Of a stretch of DNA of 64,000 nucleotides, positions 38,908 through 48,638 are shown piece by piece (the stretch's first letter is position 1; every line of letters begins with the position of its first letter). Below the pieces are notes generated by a model. That model did not search any database, was not told the origin of the DNA, and saw nothing but the letters and a program-made list of their open reading frames with translations. The DNA is from Rugalucina vietnamica (Eukaryota; Mollusca; Bivalvia; Lucinida; Lucinidae): the NCBI GenBank assembly GCA_964017185.1, contig OZ024875.1, positions 64,599,043 to 64,663,042 of the forward strand. Reading direction: 5' to 3'. The position numbers and the translations under genes were made by a program.

Positions 38908-40103
38908 CCCCTTTTTAGATCTACATCTTTCTGTTTCAAATGGATTTGTTTCTTCTAAAATTTATGATAAGCGCGATGACTTTGATTTTGATATAGTAAA
39001 TTTTCCTTTTTTGGATGGTGACGTTCCTCGTCGTGCTTCTTATGGTGTATTCATTTCGCAACTTATTAGGTTTGCTAGAGTCTGCAATCATATTACAGAC
39101 TTCAACGCTCGAAATAAATGTTTAACGGCAAAACTTCTCCAACAGGGCTATCGGTATCATAAACTTCGAAAACCCTTTTCTAAATTTTATCGTAGACACT
39201 ATGAATTGATTTCCAAATATAATGTTGGGTTAAAGACGCTTTTAAGTGAGGGCCTTTCGGAACCTGAATTTTATGTTGACTTGGTTTACAAATTTAAGAA
39301 ACTTAAAGGAATAAATGATTTTTCTTTTCAGTTCAGAAAAATCATAACACGTTACAGACGTATAGGTTATAACTTGAATGTTATGCGACAGTCTGCATGC
39401 TTAGTTTTTAACCCAATCATGGTTGATAACTATGCTGCCTTCTTTAATTGCACGCCGGTGGGTCGGGCGTCAGACTATGATGGTCCCGACTTAAAGCTAT
39501 TCATTTTAGTTGGTTGGGGCCGGAGCTTCTTGTCTGTTGCTTGGCCCACCGGGGTCCAACTGGTGTTTTTTCTTTTGCTCCGGAGTTAGTAGGTTATTCG
39601 GCGCCCAGGGATCTCCATCGTCGGACAGCTTACTCAATCTGTGAGTCCTGGTTTTTGATTCATCAGGATGTTTATCATGATTTATTTGTTTGTTCTTGAT
39701 GATTCAATGACTAGTTAGAGATTCACCACGAGGACCGAGGAACTAACTAAATGTTATGAACCACTGCAGAAGCTGAGGGTGAGGTTAGGTACCTGTAAAA
39801 CCGGTTTAAGCCCGCCAGTAACTTTGTGTTACTGATCGTTCCAAGTCGATACTTCTGTGGTGGTTCTTTTTGTTTTATGTCTTGTTGTTTAAATATTTTT
39901 TGTGCTATTGGCGCCTTATGTATTTTTTCATATTTTTAGTTAAAGTTAAGGTAACTGAGTGGCCACCTATTGGGAAAATAGCTGCTCATTCGGCTTCAGA
40001 TATAATTCATGGTATAAGTACCTGATTGTTAGTTTGGTTTTTTCCCACCTCGGTTCTTTTTCTGATTGCGCCTTTTCCTGATCTTTGCCAACTTGTACCT
40101 TCT
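38908..40103 (+). mobile_element. RT element, 5'-truncated copy linking protein region to 3' end
   Basis: A frame at about 38908-39480 encodes the C-terminal part of a reverse-transcriptase-type protein (PFLDLHLSVSNGFVSSKIYD, DVPRRASYGVFISQLIRFAR, FSKFYRRHYELISKYNVG). It runs directly into the non-coding 3' region with TTCACCACGAGGACCGAGGA, GAGTGGCCACCTATTGGGAA and the terminus TTGCCAACTTGTACCTT. This copy shows that the many short repeats in the window are 3' ends of one retroelement. The clade (Penelope-like or other non-LTR) is not established. Confidence 0.75.
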
Positions 40104-40104
40104 T

Positions 40105-40540
40105 ATCTGATCTAGGGTATAGTGTAAGCAAACAAAGCCGACCAATCTGGAGCTAAGAAGTGAGCATGGTCATTCAAGGGTGATGCTTAATACAAACTTG
40201 GCAGAACCTGAGTGATCAATCTTACTCAGCGTACAAAGTTCTGGAAAGGGTTTTACAACACAAGCAAGTCCTTGATGAAAACGTGTTATTTTGATTCTTG
40301 ATTCGCTAAAGAACGTTGCAAATATATTGATCCAAATGATATACAGTGTATAACATTTCATGGCATAGTGGACAATGCCACAACAAAGTTTCATTGCACC
40401 ATTATCTGACCTGATTGTTTATTTTGTTTTTCCCACCTCGGTGTTTGGAGTGGGAATTTCTTTCTGACTTATCCATTTCCTGAACATTGCTTACTTTAAT
40501 CTTGCGCATACGTCATTCACATATATACCAGTAGTTTGTT
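40105..40540. repeat. Segmental duplication, unit B, left part
   Basis: Collinear with 30195-30965 of unit A, including the embedded RT-element end (40400-40500). The match breaks at CCAGTAGTTTGTTTTAA, where the 6.7-kb insertion block begins. Confidence 0.75.
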
Positions 40541-40664
40541 TTAAAGGAAAACATACAGTGAAGACGCAGGTTACATCGTGTCTAATGAAACTTGGATTAA
40601 TTATTCTTGTGATAGTTTAAAAACTTTGAAAATGGAATACAGTGGTTCATGAACAAAAGTGCAG

Positions 40665-41825
40665 ATGTCAGAAAACAAAAACAGTGATTATTATCATGCA
40701 GGATATAAGAAAAAACGAAAGAAAAAGCGACAAGCGACATCTCCATTAAACGATAACGGGTCTTTGTGTATGAACTCAGGTGAACACTCAGGTAACAAAA
40801 GAACAACAAAGAAACAATCAAAGAAGTGTAAGACTGAAACTAACAAAACAAACACACAGTCGACTAGTGGGTATGCTTTTAATATAAACACTCCATACCC
40901 AAACATGTCTTTTACCAACTCATCATATGGAGCGATGTCTCAACAGATGCCTCAACCTATGCCCCAGCCTATGCCCCAGATGCCTTTCGGACAGGCTTCG
41001 CCCCCAGCCCCAACACAGTATAGTGGAAATGCTTTTCCATTCCAACAATCCCCACCCCCTCCACCCTGGGCCAATGAACTCCTTGAGGATATGAAATTGA
41101 TAAAGTCCAAACTACATTGTATAGAAAAAATCGAGAAAACCGTGAACTCTATAAATGCTAAGGTTTCTGACTTGGAATCTAAAATGAAAGACCTCGATGT
41201 TCGTGTAAATGAGACTGAGAAATCATGTGCTTACTCAGCTGCTGAATCTGAATCAAACAAAAAAGATATTAAACAGTCAAAAGATGACATAAAGCAGTTA
41301 AAAAAGGATTGTGAAAATCTCAAAAAAGGCTCTGCATCGTTCACAAAACAGGCCAGTGAAATGGATAAAAAGCTAACTGACTTGGAGGCACGGTCCATGA
41401 GGGACAATTTGATGTTTTATGGTCTTTTGGAGGGTGGGGATGCTGAAAACTGTGGTCAAAAGGTAAAGGAAATGATGGCCAACGAATTACATGTAGAAAA
41501 CGCACACGACATACTGTTCGATCGGGTACACCGGGTGGGTCAAAAGTCAGCTGGTAAACACCGCCCCATCGTTGCTAAGTTCCACTACTTTACCGACCGG
41601 GAGCGCGTGAGGCAGGCTTCGTTTACGTATGCCAACGAGTTAAAGGCGGCAAACCTCGGGGTCGGGGCACAGCTACCGAAGAACCTACGTGATGCACGAA
41701 AGCCCCTTTATCCCGCCATGAAGGAAGCCAAGGACGCTGGGAAGGACGTGAAATTTGTCGGCAGTAAATTATTTATAGACGGGGTGGAGCACACACCGCC
41801 GGGGCCGACACCGATGGACTCATAG
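40665..41825 (+). CDS. LINE ORF1 protein (coiled coil, RRM-like)
   Basis: 386 residues from ATG 40665. Basic start (KKKRKKKR), a Pro/Gln/Met stretch (QQMPQPMPQPMPQMPFG), a long coiled coil at roughly 135-240, then RDNLMFYGLLEGGDAENCGQ and DILFDRVHRVG. The last two stretches match the RRM-like and C-terminal regions of L1/Tx1-type ORF1 proteins. Known role of the family: an RNA-binding nucleic-acid chaperone of the LINE particle. The frame is intact and ends at TAG 41823-41825, after which the ORF2 frame follows without a shift. Confidence 0.8.
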   Translation: MSENKNSDYYHAGYKKKRKKKRQATSPLNDNGSLCMNSGEHSGNKRTTKKQSKKCKTETNKTNTQSTSGYAFNINTPYPNMSFTNSSYGAMSQQMPQPMPQPMPQMPFGQASPPAPTQYSGNAFPFQQSPPPPPWANELLEDMKLIKSKLHCIEKIEKTVNSINAKVSDLESKMKDLDVRVNETEKSCAYSAAESESNKKDIKQSKDDIKQLKKDCENLKKGSASFTKQASEMDKKLTDLEARSMRDNLMFYGLLEGGDAENCGQKVKEMMANELHVENAHDILFDRVHRVGQKSAGKHRPIVAKFHYFTDRERVRQASFTYANELKAANLGVGAQLPKNLRDARKPLYPAMKEAKDAGKDVKFVGSKLFIDGVEHTPPGPTPMDS

Positions 41826-42365
41826 GGACGTCGCGGAGAGCAATCCCTTCGCATTATATCCTGGAACATACATGGACTCAGGCGTAAAATTGTCGATTGC
41901 GACTTTATTAATTACATTTCTAACTATGACTTAATATTTCTAGGCGAGACCTGGTTATCAGGAAAAGGTACCACAAATTTGGACGTGGACGGTTACATAT
42001 GTGAACACATTTACGGTAACAAAATTCGCAGAACTGCCAGAGGACGATATAGCGGGGGAATAAGTTTCTATTATAGACAAGACTTAAAACCCTATATTAA
42101 GATAGTGCAAAAAGAACAGTCCGGAATAATGTGGGTGAAAATTTCATGTGAGTTGTTTCCCTTTGACCAGGATGTATTTTTATGTTACTTATATGTTCCG
42201 CCCAAATCAAATTTAGACTTATACGAACAATTAGAGTCACATATTATCAAATATAATGCTATTGGGAAAGTTTTTGTTACGGGTGATTTCAACTGTCGAA
42301 CTGCAAATGAATTAGATTATTTTGTTTTTGATAAATATTTAGTACCATATTCATATCAAAAATAA
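41826..42365 (+). CDS. LINE ORF2 fragment: AP-like endonuclease
   Basis: In frame with ORF1. Motifs LRIISWNIHGLRRK, LIFLGETWLS, GGISFYY and GKVFVTGDFNCRT are the conserved blocks of LINE apurinic-like endonucleases. There is no ATG near its start, so it would need read-through, reinitiation or another start. It ends at TAA 42363-42365 where the internal deletion joins the 3' UTR. Confidence 0.75.
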   Translation, partial: GRRGEQSLRIISWNIHGLRRKIVDCDFINYISNYDLIFLGETWLSGKGTTNLDVDGYICEHIYGNKIRRTARGRYSGGISFYYRQDLKPYIKIVQKEQSGIMWVKISCELFPFDQDVFLCYLYVPPKSNLDLYEQLESHIIKYNAIGKVFVTGDFNCRTANELDYFVFDKYLVPYSYQK

Positions 42366-42578
42366 ATGTCAAATTTTACATATTTGAATATATACACCTT
42401 TTACGATCCTTTCATGTACAAGTATTTAAAGTAACAAAAGCTGTTAAAAATTCATTATGCTCTTCAGTAAATGTGTTAACTGTTTGTCTTCACTGTATTT
42501 GCATGCTTCATTTGGCTATAAACATTGTATTATGTTTTATGCTAATAAACTTCTTTGTATCTTGTATCTTGTATCATT

Positions 42579-42655
42579 TAAATATAAAGATGTTTGATTG
42601 TTTAAAATTTTAAATAATTAAACGCCTTTATATTTAAATGACATTCAAACATATA
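42579..42655. repeat. AT-rich hairpin
   Basis: CATTTAAATATAAAGATGTTTG pairs with the complement found in CTTTATATTTAAATGACATT and CAAACAT. A short imperfect foldback between two LINE fragments. Confidence 0.5.
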
Positions 42656-42659
42656 AATC

Positions 42660-43020
42660 TCATTCTTATTGTTTTATGTATACAAATACAGTAAAAGTAC
42701 CACATGTGAGGACAAACGCTTATAGTGTCAGATCATTCCGCTCTACTGCTGCTAAACTGTGGAATTCCCTGTCACAAAGCTTCCGGGAAACATCAGTTTC
42801 AAGGCTCATATTGGCACTTGGAGCGGAGGGGTCTGCTGATGCTCGTTGTGTTCAAACTGTTAATTTTTGTTCATTGTTCTGATTGTTTAATGTTTTAAGA
42901 ACTTCCTTTTGTCATAAATTTACAGCTCATATGATGTTTTAAGGATCTATGGATTATTTCAAATCTCATGTTATAAGATACTGCGAGCCAGTGTATGAAT
43001 CTTGAAATAAAATTGGTTTT
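42660..43020 (+). mobile_element. 3' end of another LINE
   Basis: The frame 42676-42882 contains VPHVRTNAYSVRSFRSTAAK and LWNSLSQSFRE. This is the R-S-F-x-x-x-A-x-K-L-W-N-x-L-P pattern that ends many CR1/Jockey-type LINE ORF2 proteins. A 3' UTR follows to about 43020. Confidence 0.65.
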
Positions 43021-43918
43021 GGTCAATAAAAAATTTTAGTGAGGTGATTAGTAAATCGAAGTGTAGAGGGTTCCGTGCGACGAGCTTTGTCCACATATGA
43101 TTTTTCTGCTCTGTATACAACATTACCACATAATCTAATTAAAGAAAAACTTCTGCATTTGATAGAGTGGACCTTCAAAAGGGCATTAAAACTATGGTTC
43201 ACTTTATTTGGCATGTAATGACAGAAAGGCTTTTTTCACTTCCTCTGACCAAAGTCGGTATACACTTTGGTCATGTCAGAATGTATGTGTGCGACGCTTT
43301 ATCCTATCTCCTGGATAATATTTATATCAGATTTGGGACCAAGTTATACAGACAAATTGTTGGAATTCCGATGGGTACAAATTGCGCACCTCTCGTAGCT
43401 TATTTATTTTCATACTGCTACGAAAGAGGTTTCATGGATTCTCTTAACCATGATAATCAAGTTGATATTATCGAGGCTTTTAATTCCACCTAGATACCTC
43501 GATGATCTTTTGAACATTGACAACCCTTATTTTGAAGGTATGGTCAATCAAATTTAATCCACCTGAACTACAGCTGAAGAAAGCCAATATCTCGGATACC
43601 GAAGCCCCCTTTTTAGATTTACACCTTTCTGTTGAAAATGGATTTGTTTCTTCTAAACTTTATGATAAGCGCGATGACTTTGATTTTGAAATAGTAAATT
43701 TTCCGTTTTTGGATGGTGATGTTCCTCGTCGTGCTTCTTATGGTGTATACATTTCGCAACTTATTAGGTTTGCTAGAGTCTGCAATCATGTTACAGACTT
43801 CAACGCTCGAAATAAATGTTTAACAGCCAAACTTCTCCAAGAGGGCTATCGGTATCATAAACTTCGAAAAACCTTTTCTAAATTTTATCGTAGACACTAT
43901 GAATTGATTTCCAAATAT

Positions 43919-46170
43919 ACTACTAAAAGTTTGATAGGGATCAAAACTTTATTTTTGTACACTTAAACTTTTGCTATAGATATGTAGCAGAACCATCACT
44001 GTGCAAACATTCAATCTTTTTTTCGCATTGTCTGCGAGTACTTCTCGCAGACTTGCAGAAACGATGGAACCCCTCTGAAATTGAAGTTATCACTGTTGCC
44101 TACTCTATCCAATTCTGTCATTCATCCCCTCTTACTGGTTCAGTCAGCTGCAAAATTGGTTTGATAATCGAAATGTCGATACTTTTATGTCTAAAACTCA
44201 CTTTGGGGAAATTTCAGAAATCTGTGATTTTTGGTTAAAAACACGATTTTTTACCCCATTTTTTTTCGCTTAAAATGTTGTCCTGCGAGTTTGGAACAGA
44301 AAAAGGTACAAGTAGGCAAAGATCAGGAAAAGGCGCAATCAGAAAGAGATTCCCACCCCAAAAACCGAGGTGGGAAGAAAGAAACCAAACTAAGAATCAG
44401 GCACTTATACCATGAAAAGGTACAAGTAGGCAAAGATCAAGTAGGCAAAGATCAGAAACATATCGTAAGCCGAATGAGCAGCTATTTTCCCAATAGGTGG
44501 CCACTCAGTTACCTTAACTTAATTAAAAATATGAAAACATACATAAGGCGCCAACAGCACAAAAAAGAAAACCGATTTGAGCTACGGGCATTGGTTTAGA
44601 TTTTACAGCGTTTTAAAACATTTGTTATTGGAGTGAACATTTTCTTAATGGAAAGTTGCATTATGTGAGTAAAAGATTTGACAACACATTTTAAAACTCC
44701 TTTTTTAACCAACCAGAGTGCGTTTTCAAAATTGATTTTCAGTTTCATACTCACAATGCGAAGGAGAACATTTTGAGCGAAAAAAAATATATTTTTCGAT
44801 TTTTTTAGTGAAAAACGCATTTTTGACCAAACATTACAAATTTTTGGAATTTTTAAAAATCTGTATTTTATCACTTGGTTATCAAACTTTTCACACAAAG
44901 AAACCTTTTCGTGATGAATTGTTTCATGAAATTAGTGTAAGGAAAAATGTGTACCCCCTAGGCAAACCCACTTGTTTTGTGTTATGGCATTTTTAGGGGT
45001 GCATGTGTTCGGAACCATGTGTTGAAAAAATAAAAAGAGAGAATTTAATCAAACTTTCAATTTTCTTTACATGGATAAATGTCCTACACATATACAGCTC
45101 CGTTTCATAAGTTTAGTACATACCGATTTGTTTCATAAGTAATAGCATAGCAGTACCAGTACTTGAATCTTGTCCAAATTTTATTGGGTGTTTGCAAATT
45201 TAAACAGACTTCGCTATGTCAAACCTAATACATAGCCCTATTCACTGATTGTAACATTTTAGATTTTGATTGATTTACAAATACATTATAGCACATAAAA
45301 TATGATAAAAGAAATAACACAATTTCTGTGACACTGATATCAATGTTAAAATTGATTTCTCACACTACAGAAAAAATTGCGCTAAAAATTTATTATTCCA
45401 ATAAAATGAAAGGGCTTCGAGTAGACTACACCTTACATAGTATTTGGTCTACCCTATGTACAGTCGAGGTTATCGAAGCTTGAAATCTTGCATCCTGCAC
45501 GACTGCCTTACCTTGTTTGCACTGTCTTTTGCCAATTGTGTCCCAGTACCTTTTCGAGTGGCATCCTTGGGATCAAATATTTACACGCAACTGTTTGACC
45601 AGTGTTATTTGTAAATACAACCGATTGTATGTGTTATTATGTATCAAACGTTTACTGGTAATATAATATAGTGTACCAGGGCTAGTAGGGTACAATAGTT
45701 CAAGCTTCAATAAACTTGAATATACACAGGGTAGACAAAATATTATGCCAGGTGTAGTCTACCGGGCAATATGCCAATTTAACAATATAATATGTTTTTG
45801 GTTAAACCTTTCATGAATGGTATGAAATCAATGTTAAAGTTGATATTTGTATCCCAGGCGTTATGAAATTTTGCTTGTCATTTTAATGTGTTACAATTTA
45901 TAAATTAATCGATCAAAATCTAAAATGTTACAATCAGGGCATAGCTTTATGTATTAGGTTTGACATAGCGAAATCCGTTTAAATCTGGAAACATCCAATA
46001 CAATATGGCTAAGATTCAAGTACTTGTACTGCTATGCCATTACTTATGAAACAAATCGGTATGTACTTAACTTATGAAACGGAGCTGTATATGAGAATTG
46101 TGAAAATATATTTGTTATAGGTCCCCTGGCATAATACTGAAAAAGTGATCCTTATCAAACTTTTAGTAGT
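43919..46170. mobile_element. 2.25-kb transposon with inverted ends and ATAT duplication
   Basis: Ends ACTACTAAAAGTTTGATAGG and the complement at 46151-46170. ATAT flanks it (43915-43918, 46171-46174). A second, inner inverted repeat of about 200 bp lies at 45085-45290 and 45870-46100 (GCTCCGTTTCATAAGTTTAG; CAAATCGGTATGTACTTAAC). It carries an inverted RT-element end. No transposase frame was recognised. Confidence 0.85.
44303..44578 (-). mobile_element. Inverted RT-element 3' end nested in the 2.25-kb transposon
   Basis: Starts AAAAGGTACAAGTAGGCAAA and continues GAAAAGGCGCAATCAGAAAG, TAGGTGGCCACTCAGTTACC and GGCGCCAACAGCACAAAAAA. The terminus is partly duplicated (GGTACAAGTAGGCAAAGATC occurs twice, about 110 bp apart). 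Confidence 0.8.
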
Positions 46171-46940
46171 ATATAACGTTGGGTTAAATACGCTTTTAAA
46201 TGAGGGCCTTTCAGAACCAGAATTTTATGGTGACTTGCTTTACAAATTTAAGAAACTTATAGGAAGTATTGATTTTTCTTTTCAGTTTAAAAAAATCATA
46301 ACACGCTGACGTATAGGTTATAACTTGAATGTTATGCGACAGTCTGCATGCTAGTTGGTTGGGGCCGGAGCTTCTTGTCTGTTGCTTGGCCCACCGGGGT
46401 CCAACTGATGTTTTTTCTTTTGCTCCGGAGTTAGTAAGTTATTCGGCGCCCAGCTGGGATCTCCATCGTCGGGTAGCTTACTTAATCTGTGAGTCCTTGT
46501 TTTTGATTCATCAGGATGTTTATCATGATTTATTTGTTTGTTCTTGATGATTCATTGACTAGATAGAGATTCACCACGAGGACCGAAGAACTAGCTAAAT
46601 GTTATGAACCACTGCAGAAGCTGAGGGTGAGGTTATGGCCTTGTAAAGTCGATTTAGCCCGCAAGTAACTGTGTGTTACTGATCGTTCCAAGTCGATACT
46701 TCTGTGGTGGTTTGGTGATTAAACTTTTTGTGCTGTTGGCGCCTTATGTGTTTTCATATTTTTATTTGGTCAAGGTAACTGAGTGGCCACCTATTGGGAA
46801 AATAGCTGCTCATTCGGCTTACGAAATGTTTTCATGGTATCAGTACCTGATTGTTGGTTTGGTTTTTTCCCACCTCGGTTTTTGGAGTGGGAATCTTTTT
46901 CTGATTGCTCCTTTTCCTGATCTTTGCCTACTTGTACATT

Positions 46941-47286
46941 TTATCTATTTTTGTTTAACTCAATTACTGAAAATTTAACTACTATATATATGTGTGTGTA
47001 TTTATCTATCTATTAATTTATTTAAAGATATTAAACAAATGTAAATTATGCAATCATATACAGATAAGTCATTTTAATATATTTACTATGTTGATTGCAA
47101 CATCACGAATTTTTAAGGTTTGTATTTTGATGTGCCTTTCTCATGATTCAAATGTGCTTTCTATTTATACTTTATGACATGTATTGTATGTATTGGTATA
47201 TATGTTTTCGGTTAATAACTATACATAGCTAATGTTTATTTGTTTAAATGTCCGACTATAAATAAAATTTGTATTCTGTATTCTGT
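46941..47286 (+). mobile_element. LINE 3' end with ATTCTGT tail
   Basis: An AT-rich segment ending ATAAAATTTGTATTCTGTATTCTGT, a short tandem tail typical of some LINEs. Right after it, duplication unit B resumes (TTTTAGATCTGTTAATACAC, compare 30970 in unit A). The coding part is absent. Confidence 0.55.
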
Positions 47287-47970
47287 TTTAGATCTGTTAA
47301 TACACGTTTGCAGTTCAACTACAAACATTTTTTTGTAGATTGGTCCCAATCTCTAATATTAAAACATTCTCTAAATGAATAAAATCTTCTAGTAATCCAA
47401 ACTATGCTCCTTGTAACTTGGTCAAAGACACTGATTCTTACTATCAGAGAGGAAAGTATTTTTGAGAAGTGATTTTTTTCCAAAACTTAATATAATTGCA
47501 TGAAATTCATTTAGTGGACAGATGCCAGTCTAATTACTTTCTTGAATAGCGTTTCATTTTTCAAAAGTTCCTCAAAATTTCGTTGTAGAATCAGATGCTG
47601 GTGAAATACATGTTAATTCAAAATTGAGCCGCGACGCGAGAAACCCGGTCTTCGGGAGTTCCGTCCCGGTCCGACACAAACTGGTCTGTGCACCTACAGA
47701 AGATGGCTAGACGCTTGAAATTTCGGATTTAGGAAGAAGAGGAATTGTACTATCCGTGTAGCGAAAACAAAGGCGCTGATCAGCTGTGCAATTACTGCAC
47801 AGCTGATCTGCGCCTTTGTTTTCGCATAGGCAAAAATCCGGTTTTCTCGCGACGCGGCTTATTAATAGCAACCATGGATATAAATGGATGATAATGCTAA
47901 GCAAACATGCACTGGTGTCATGTGCACCATAGTGACCCTCTGATCCAGGTCAAGTTCTTCACTAACACAA
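47287..47970. repeat. Segmental duplication, unit B, right part
   Basis: Collinear with 30968-31540 of unit A, interrupted only by MITE copy 8. It forms the 3' flank of gene B. Confidence 0.75.
47626..47860. mobile_element. MITE family A, copy 8, absent from the paralogous site
   Basis: GAGCCGCGACGCGAGAAACC to TTTTCTCGCGACGCGGCTT, with the variant centre CAGCTGTGCAATTACTGCAC. The matching place in unit A (about 31318) has continuous flanking sequence without it. Confidence 0.85.
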
Positions 47971-48638
47971 TTACGACTCTGGAGCCAGTTGTAACTCGTA
48001 GCTACCTTGGGCTCCCATTCGGTAGATACCTTCAAGTCCAGCATCCCATTGTACCTGGAAACAACCTGGAAGTCCCAGAGCTTTCAAATCTGTAATAGTT
48101 CCTTTACCGCCGCCATCGTCGTTGCCCCACTTCCAATCTTTACCCCTAACAACCCTGGTACCAACCTTTATCAAAGCCGCCAATTCTGGACCATATGTAG
48201 GAGTGGTGGGTTGTCTATGACCATATGTAGGAGTGGGAGGTTGTCTATGTGTAGAAATTGGAGATGGATGTGGATCGGAATATCTCTTCAGCAAGCCTTC
48301 CGTAAAGTCTTTAGACACAGGTAGCCCAATAACATCAATTCTCCCAATAGCTTCACTTCCAGAAAGCAGAGGTGTATACGGTTTCACGGATAGTTCTGTC
48401 GTACCTAGCATTATTGGTTTCTTCTTCATGACCGTTTCAACAGCGCTCACTTCGCAGAACGTAACGTATGCCCTGTTTTTATCACGCTCTATTTTTACAT
48501 CTTTGACAGGTCCACCACCATATTTCTTCTTTGACTCGAAGAAGACTTCTAATAGGTCTTCATCTGCTGTTGTTGGGAGGTTTACGACAATGATTGTGCA
48601 AGTAGTTTTGGAGTCTGCCGAATCAAGTGCCTGCGTTA
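47971..48638 (-). CDS. RRM/MIB gene B, exon 2
   Basis: Acceptor TATTTGTAG before TAACGCAGGCACTT; stop after L-Q-L-A-P-E-S as in gene A. The longer linker contains HRQPPTPTYGHRQPTTPTYG. Confidence 0.8.

Larger units (their letters stand above)
40545..42575 (+). mobile_element. LINE with ORF1 and truncated ORF2, internally deleted
   Basis: ORF1 is followed in the same frame, after one TAG, by an endonuclease-type ORF2. The ORF2 stops after its first 180 codons and jumps to a 3' UTR ending in CTTTGTATCTTGTATCTTGTATC-type repeats (written here as (GTATCTT)n). No RT domain is left, so the copy cannot act alone. It sits at the start of the block that interrupts duplication unit B. Confidence 0.8.
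43030..46940 (+). mobile_element. RT element copy, split by a 2.25-kb transposon
   Basis: Left part 43030-43918: RT motif A-like FSALYTTLPHNLIKE near 43100, motif B QIVGIPMGTNCAPLVAY at about 43350, motif C Y-L-D-D-L-L-N-I-D near 43498 (in a shifted frame), then APFLDLHLSVENGFVSSKLY and YRRHYELISKY. It resumes at 46175 with N-V-G-L and L-S-E-P-E-F-Y equivalents and continues through the family's 3' region to CTTTGCCTACTTGTACATT. It contains stops and shifts, so it is inactive. Confidence 0.8.

Noticed and set aside
40694..40918. Minus-strand frame over LINE ORF1
   Set aside because: A shadow of the well-supported plus-strand ORF1.
44596..44996. Frames on both strands between inner repeats
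   Set aside because: AT-rich, lysine/phenylalanine-rich chance frames inside a transposon, no motif.
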